This document shows positions 6,135 through 9,138 of a stretch of DNA of 9,138 nt, piece after piece; position 1 is the stretch's first letter; each line of letters begins with the position of its first letter. The notes beneath the pieces were generated by a model. That model did no database searches and was not told the origin of the DNA. It saw nothing but the letters and a program-made list of their open reading frames with translations. The position numbers were made by a program, and so were the translations under genes. Origin of the DNA: WHTX01 sp038255145 (GTDB lineage Bacteria; Actinomycetota; Acidimicrobiia; Acidimicrobiales; CAIXPF01); NCBI GenBank assembly GCA_038255145.1, contig JBBSLP010000111.1, forward strand, positions 1 through 9,138, read 5' to 3'.

Positions 6135-6593
6135 ATGGCCATCAAGGACTTCTTCCACGTCAACGTGAACTGCACCGACCTCGACCGGTCACGGGCCTTC
6201 TACGAGCTCGTGGGCTTCAAGGTCGCCGTCGAGCTCGGCGTCGGCGGCACGAAGGACATGCTGCGGGGTCTGGGCATGCCCGAGGGCAGCAAGGCCAAGG
6301 CCCTGCTCATGATGCTCGAGCCTGACAAGCCCCGCAGCACCCGCCTCGACCTCATCCAGTGGATCGACCCGCCCACCAAGGGCGCCGACGTGGACGACCT
6401 GGCCCACGTCGGTGCCGTCCGCCTCGCCCTGTGGACCATCGGCATCGACGCCGAGTACGAGCGCCTCAAGGACGCCGGCGTCGAGTTCATGTCCGAGCCC
6501 GTGGCCATGGGCCCCGGCGTGAAGTTCTGCTGCTTCCGCGACCCCGACGGCATGGTGCTCGAGCTCATCGACTTCTCCGGCTCCAAGGCCTGA
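6135..6593 (+). CDS. VOC superfamily (glyoxalase/bleomycin-resistance fold) protein
   Basis: At 152 residues it has the length of a typical single-chain VOC protein with two beta-alpha-beta-beta-beta modules. Module one starts HVNVNCTDLDRSRAFYELVGF (6-28) and ends in RLDLIQWIDP (70-79). Module two runs from VGAVRLALWTIGIDAEYERL (92-111) to FRDPDGMVLELIDF (134-147). The expected metal-ligand positions read His8, Asp72, Arg96 and Glu143. The second histidine of classical members is therefore replaced by arginine, so metal binding and chemistry may differ from glyoxalase I. Known VOC proteins include epimerases, dioxygenases and resistance proteins that bind drugs; no substrate can be named here. 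ATG 6135 is supported by GGGGGGA four bases upstream. The gene lies 117 bases after the exporter on the same strand and converges with the epoxide hydrolase. Confidence 0.87.
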   Translation: MAIKDFFHVNVNCTDLDRSRAFYELVGFKVAVELGVGGTKDMLRGLGMPEGSKAKALLMMLEPDKPRSTRLDLIQWIDPPTKGADVDDLAHVGAVRLALWTIGIDAEYERLKDAGVEFMSEPVAMGPGVKFCCFRDPDGMVLELIDFSGSKA

Positions 6594-6603
6594 CCACTCC
6601 CCC

Positions 6604-6634
6604 GGCGGCGGGCCCTGTGCCCGGGTCCACCGCC
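6604..6634. terminator. Possible bidirectional terminator between VOC and epoxide hydrolase genes
   Basis: The inner stem CGGGC/GCCCG (6609-6613 with 6619-6623, five-base loop) is extended by outer arms GGCGG/CCGCC (6604-6608 with 6630-6634) across a six-base bulge. It lies in the 57 bases between two converging genes, where a shared terminator is expected. There is no T-run in either direction. Confidence 0.35.
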
Positions 6635-6650
6635 GAGGGGTCAGCGGCGC

Positions 6651-7823
6651 TCAGCGCAGGTCGCGGAAGAAGGCCCGCAGCTCGTCGACCACGGCGTCGG
6701 GACGCTCGGGCGGGGCGAAGTGGCCACCGCGGTCGAACACCGTCCAGCGGCGGAGGTCGGTGTGGCGCTCGGCCACGGAACGGGGCAGCAGCAGGAGCTC
6801 CTTGGGGAACACGCCGTAACCCGTGGGCGCCTCGATGATGCGCTCCCGGTCGTGGACCAGGGCCTGGGGCTTGGTGAACTGCTCGGCGTAGAGCCGGATC
6901 GACGAGGCGAACGAGGCGTTGAACCAGTACAGCGAGGACAAGGTGCACAGGTCGTCGCGGCCGAAGACCTCGAGGGCATCTCCGTCGCACCAGAGCTGGC
7001 GGCGGTGCCACAGCCACGCTCCCAGCCCCGCCGGCGAGTCGGCCATGGCGTAGGCCAGGGTCTGGGGGTCACGGCGATGCACGGCCACGTGGGCCTCGGT
7101 GACGCGGCGGGCCTCGTCCATGCGGGCCAGCATCCACTGCTCGTCCTCGGTGAACTCCTCGCGCTTCGGCGTGCGCTTGCCCAACAGGCCGGGGATGACG
7201 GGCATGGTCAGGTACACGCCGATCAGGTGCTCGGCGTGGGCGTGGCCGAGCTGACCGGTGACGAACGCGCCCCAATCGCCCCCCTGGGCGCCGAAGCGGT
7301 CGTAGCCGAGCACGTCGCGCATCAGCGCCACCCACAGCTCGGCCATGCGGGCGATGTCGACGCCCAGGGTGGTCAGGGGCACCGAGAAGCCGTAGCCGGG
7401 CAGCGATGGCACGATCACGTCGAAGCTGTCGGCGGGATCCCCGCCGTACGCCGCCGGGTCGGCCAGGGGGTCGATGACCTTGCGCAGGTCCCAGAACGTC
7501 CACGGCCAACCGTGGGTGAGCACCAGGGGCATGGGGTCCGGCCCCTTGCCCCGCACCCGGAGGAAGTGGATGGGGATGCCGTCGATGTCCACCTTGAACT
7601 GCTCGTAGGCGTTCATCTGGGCCTCGACGGCCCGCCAGTCGTACTCCTCGGCCCAGTAGCCGACCAGGTCGGCCATCCACTCCCGCGACGCGCCGTAGCG
7701 ACCGCGGGGGTTGCCGACCTCCGCCGGCCAGCGGGTGTTGCGCAGGCGGTGGCGCAGGTCGTCGAGCTCCCTCTGGGGGATGTCGACCGTGAACGGTTCC
7801 GGGCTACCGACCTGTGCTGCCAC
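6651..7823 (-). CDS. Epoxide hydrolase, EHN family (microsomal-type)
   Basis: The 390-residue protein starts with the EHN domain (about 10-95; FTVDIPQRELDDLRHRLRNT, then a YWAEEYDWRAVEAQMNAY helix) followed by the alpha/beta-hydrolase core. It has the oxyanion loop HGW at 104-106, the PSLPGYGFS motif (139-147) and the nucleophile Asp183 in FGAQGGDWGAFV. The probable acid is Glu342 in GVFPKELL, and the general base is His368 in GGHFAPPERP. Tyr299 in the cap is a candidate epoxide-activating residue. The family opens epoxides to diols by way of an ester on the aspartate; natural substrates are unknown here. I chose GTG 7823 because GGGGG lies seven bases upstream and the family-like sequence starts soon after. 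The frame stays open to 7922, but that extra stretch is Arg-rich and unlike a coding region. It is a single gene, convergent with the VOC gene. Confidence 0.92.
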   Translation of the reverse strand: MAAQVGSPEPFTVDIPQRELDDLRHRLRNTRWPAEVGNPRGRYGASREWMADLVGYWAEEYDWRAVEAQMNAYEQFKVDIDGIPIHFLRVRGKGPDPMPLVLTHGWPWTFWDLRKVIDPLADPAAYGGDPADSFDVIVPSLPGYGFSVPLTTLGVDIARMAELWVALMRDVLGYDRFGAQGGDWGAFVTGQLGHAHAEHLIGVYLTMPVIPGLLGKRTPKREEFTEDEQWMLARMDEARRVTEAHVAVHRRDPQTLAYAMADSPAGLGAWLWHRRQLWCDGDALEVFGRDDLCTLSSLYWFNASFASSIRLYAEQFTKPQALVHDRERIIEAPTGYGVFPKELLLLPRSVAERHTDLRRWTVFDRGGHFAPPERPDAVVDELRAFFRDLR

Positions 7824-7830
7824 CCTGCAT

Positions 7831-7835
7831 CCCCC
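7831..7835 (-). promoter_or_regulatory. Ribosome binding site of the epoxide hydrolase gene
   Basis: Read on the minus strand, GGGGG stands seven bases before GTG 7823. An ATG at 7830 lies between them but is out of frame with the enzyme, so it is not the start. Confidence 0.5.
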
Positions 7836-7840
7836 AAGCT

Positions 7841-7860
7841 GTTGCCGATCGCCCGGCAAC
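7841..7860 (-). promoter_or_regulatory. Hairpin or operator upstream of epoxide hydrolase
   Basis: GTTGCCG-ATCGCC-CGGCAAC (plus strand) is a perfect seven-base inverted repeat with a six-base centre, 18-37 bases before the enzyme's start. A TACGTT that could be a -10 box on the minus strand (7863-7858) overlaps its edge. So it could be a repressor site or a hairpin in the mRNA leader. No known regulator is encoded nearby. Confidence 0.4.
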
Positions 7861-7876
7861 GTAGACCGTTCCCGCT

Positions 7877-7900
7877 CTCGCAGGCACGGGCGGCTGCGAG
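7877..7900 (-). terminator. Probable terminator of the DUF262/DUF1524 gene
   Basis: CTCGCAG and CTGCGAG form a perfect seven-pair stem with a ten-base loop, beginning 18 bases after the nuclease-like gene's stop on the minus strand. There is no T-run, as is often seen in high-GC actinobacteria. The location fits a terminator better than an operator. Confidence 0.4.
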
Positions 7901-7918
7901 GCCGCATCTTGTCCGGCA

Positions 7919-9138
7919 TCACACCGCTGGATTCTCCTCGCCGTCACACAGGGCGCGGGCAAAGCGCTCGACCATCTGCGCCCTCGCCTCCATGAACTGC
8001 CAGTACGCAGCGGCAATGGCGGCGGCGCGTCCCTCGCCCTCGAGGTGCGCAAACCCTGCGCTCGCAAGCTCGTCGTAGGGGATGAGGTGGGTCATCAAGC
8101 GTTGCCGGATCGCTGCCTCGCCGAGGGAGGAGCGTTGCGTTCGTTCACGTAGGTACAGCAGGGGCTCCTTGGCGCTGATGTCCCGGTTTGTGTTCCACGT
8201 CACCAAGGCACAGTTCAGCGCCCGGTAGGTCTCGGGCTGATCGAGCTTGGCGACGTTCTGGAGCAGACTGTCGGGGAACAGGTGGTGGTACTCGCGCTTT
8301 CCCACGTTGTCCACTGAAGCTGCGGTGCCATCAGCGATGTCGAGCGCCCCGGCCCGCAGCGACAATGCCAGCACACCGCGAGCCAGGATCTGCTTGGTCT
8401 TGGGCCACCGCGCCGTGACCAGCGCATCGGAGGTAGGGAGTGGGTATTCGCCTTCGTTGAAGATCGGGATGTCAGCGGCCTTGCCTGCGATCCGGTCTCG
8501 CAGGCCGCGAAAGTCCTGGAGCGCCCGGGTGGCGGCCGACGCCTCGTAGCGACTGGTCAAGAAGGCTCGCCACATGTACGTGCGCAGTAGCGCCCGCGCG
8601 TTGCCAAGCTCGTCCAAGGCGGGTGGCAAGTCCGATCCCAGCGTGGCGATGACGGGCAACACGCTGACTGAAGGCAGGCGCTTCTCGTCCCAGATGCGCT
8701 CCTCTTCGAGGAAGTGTACGAGGAACCCGATGCCGGCGATGATCTGGTCCCACGACTTGGCGACCTCCTTCAGATCCAAGCGCTGGTAGCTCGTCTGTCC
8801 TGGCGCCCAGTCGGCGCGGAGCGATGCGATGTCGAGCACAAGGTCTTCGGCGGTGCAGTAGCGAGCCAGCGAGCTGACCGACGAGTGCACCTCGTCGACC
8901 AGCTCATGCAGCGACTCTCCATTGGCTTCCTCGAACTGGGCGACGATGATGTCGTAGGCGGTGAGCCGGACGGAACTCGTGTTCAGCTTTATGAAGACGT
9001 CCAGGGCGACGTCCTTGCGAGTCGACGGCGGCAGGCTCAGGAACGGCACGTTGTATGAGGTGACGCGCGCTCGCAACTCGTTGATGCGGTCGTGAACGCG
9101 CCAGACGTCATCGGAGTCGCCAGCGATCGCCCGCTGAA
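7919..9138 (-). CDS. DUF262/DUF1524 (GmrSD-like) nuclease, N-terminal part outside window
   Basis: The frame is open from the right edge to TGA at 7921-7919, giving 405 visible residues. Early on, ALDVFIKLNTSSVRLTAYDI (about 44-63) matches the region after the catalytic motif of DUF262 domains. Near the end, REYHHLFPDSLL (about 281-292, His284-His285), then LNCALVTWNTNRDISAKEP (about 307-325), matches the His-Me finger (HNH-type) nuclease of DUF1524. In known GmrSD-type enzymes DUF262 hydrolyses nucleotides and DUF1524 cuts DNA, often phage DNA with modified bases; function here is inferred. The ParB-like DGQQR region of DUF262 would lie off the window, so activity cannot be judged. Sampled lines have about 63-67% G+C against 75-77% elsewhere, and more mixed codons, which suggests acquisition by transfer. 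Confidence 0.85.
   Translation of the reverse strand, partial: QRAIAGDSDDVWRVHDRINELRARVTSYNVPFLSLPPSTRKDVALDVFIKLNTSSVRLTAYDIIVAQFEEANGESLHELVDEVHSSVSSLARYCTAEDLVLDIASLRADWAPGQTSYQRLDLKEVAKSWDQIIAGIGFLVHFLEEERIWDEKRLPSVSVLPVIATLGSDLPPALDELGNARALLRTYMWRAFLTSRYEASAATRALQDFRGLRDRIAGKAADIPIFNEGEYPLPTSDALVTARWPKTKQILARGVLALSLRAGALDIADGTAASVDNVGKREYHHLFPDSLLQNVAKLDQPETYRALNCALVTWNTNRDISAKEPLLYLRERTQRSSLGEAAIRQRLMTHLIPYDELASAGFAHLEGEGRAAAIAAAYWQFMEARAQMVERFARALCDGEENPAV

Noticed and set aside
7824..7922. Longer epoxide hydrolase start at 7922
   Set aside because: The added residues are Arg-rich and unlike the family N-terminus, cover two hairpins, and would overlap the stop of the neighbouring gene. 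GTG 7823 has a ribosome binding site.
6720..8078. 452-codon plus-strand frame opposite the epoxide hydrolase
   Set aside because: Val/Gly/His/Gln-rich shadow crossing the real intergenic region; no motif.
1..9138. CRISPR arrays, tRNA or rRNA genes, insertion sequences, phage attachment sites
   Set aside because: Searched by eye. No regularly spaced repeats, no tRNA-like cloverleaf with a CCA-type end, and no transposase or integrase coding sequence were seen.

Overview
The window looks like chromosomal DNA from a high-GC actinobacterium. Lines sampled by eye run about 75-77% G+C over most of the window, GTG starts occur, and several families are typical of Actinobacteria: a stand-alone PemK/MazF-like protein, a HisKA_3/LuxR two-component pair and an MMPL transporter. 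A member of Acidimicrobiia is my guess for the lineage, but nothing here proves it.

Layout, left to right. (1) The 3' part of a PemK/MazF-like gene (2-367, +). (2) An alpha/beta hydrolase (429-1316, +), preceded by a possible leaderless promoter with an operator-like palindrome inside it. (3) A small gene five bases downstream (1322-1533, +) that appears broken or mis-read by one base near 1412-1417. (4) A NarL/LuxR-type response regulator (1597-2295, -) and its membrane histidine kinase (2292-3473, -), joined by an ATGA overlap. (5) A 204-bp divergent intergenic region packed with GGGAC/GTCCC half-sites. (6) An MMPL/RND-type exporter (3678-6017, +). (7) A VOC/glyoxalase-fold protein (6135-6593, +). 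(8) A convergent epoxide hydrolase of the EHN family (6651-7823, -). (9) The 3' part of a DUF262/DUF1524 (GmrSD-like) nuclease gene (7919-9138, -), visibly lower in G+C (about 63-67% in sampled lines) and running off the right edge.

How the genes may work together. The kinase, regulator and MMPL exporter form a plausible sense-and-export module. The kinase and exporter are transcribed away from each other across a region with two near-identical 7-2-7 inverted repeats, which suits a NarL-family dimer. One repeat is centred about 42 bp upstream of a predicted leaderless start for the kinase, as expected for autoactivation. The hydrolase, VOC protein and epoxide hydrolase look like ordinary secondary-metabolism or detoxification enzymes with no visible shared pathway. 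The two edge genes (PemK-like and GmrSD-like) are of toxin or defence type, but both are cut by the window, so I cannot say whether a defence island continues outside.

No rRNA, tRNA, CRISPR array, insertion sequence or attachment site was found. No gene-free stretch exceeds 300 bases; the longest is the 204-bp divergent region at 3474-3677. I found no clearly new system. The best candidates for a second look are the operator cluster and the small frame-disrupted gene.
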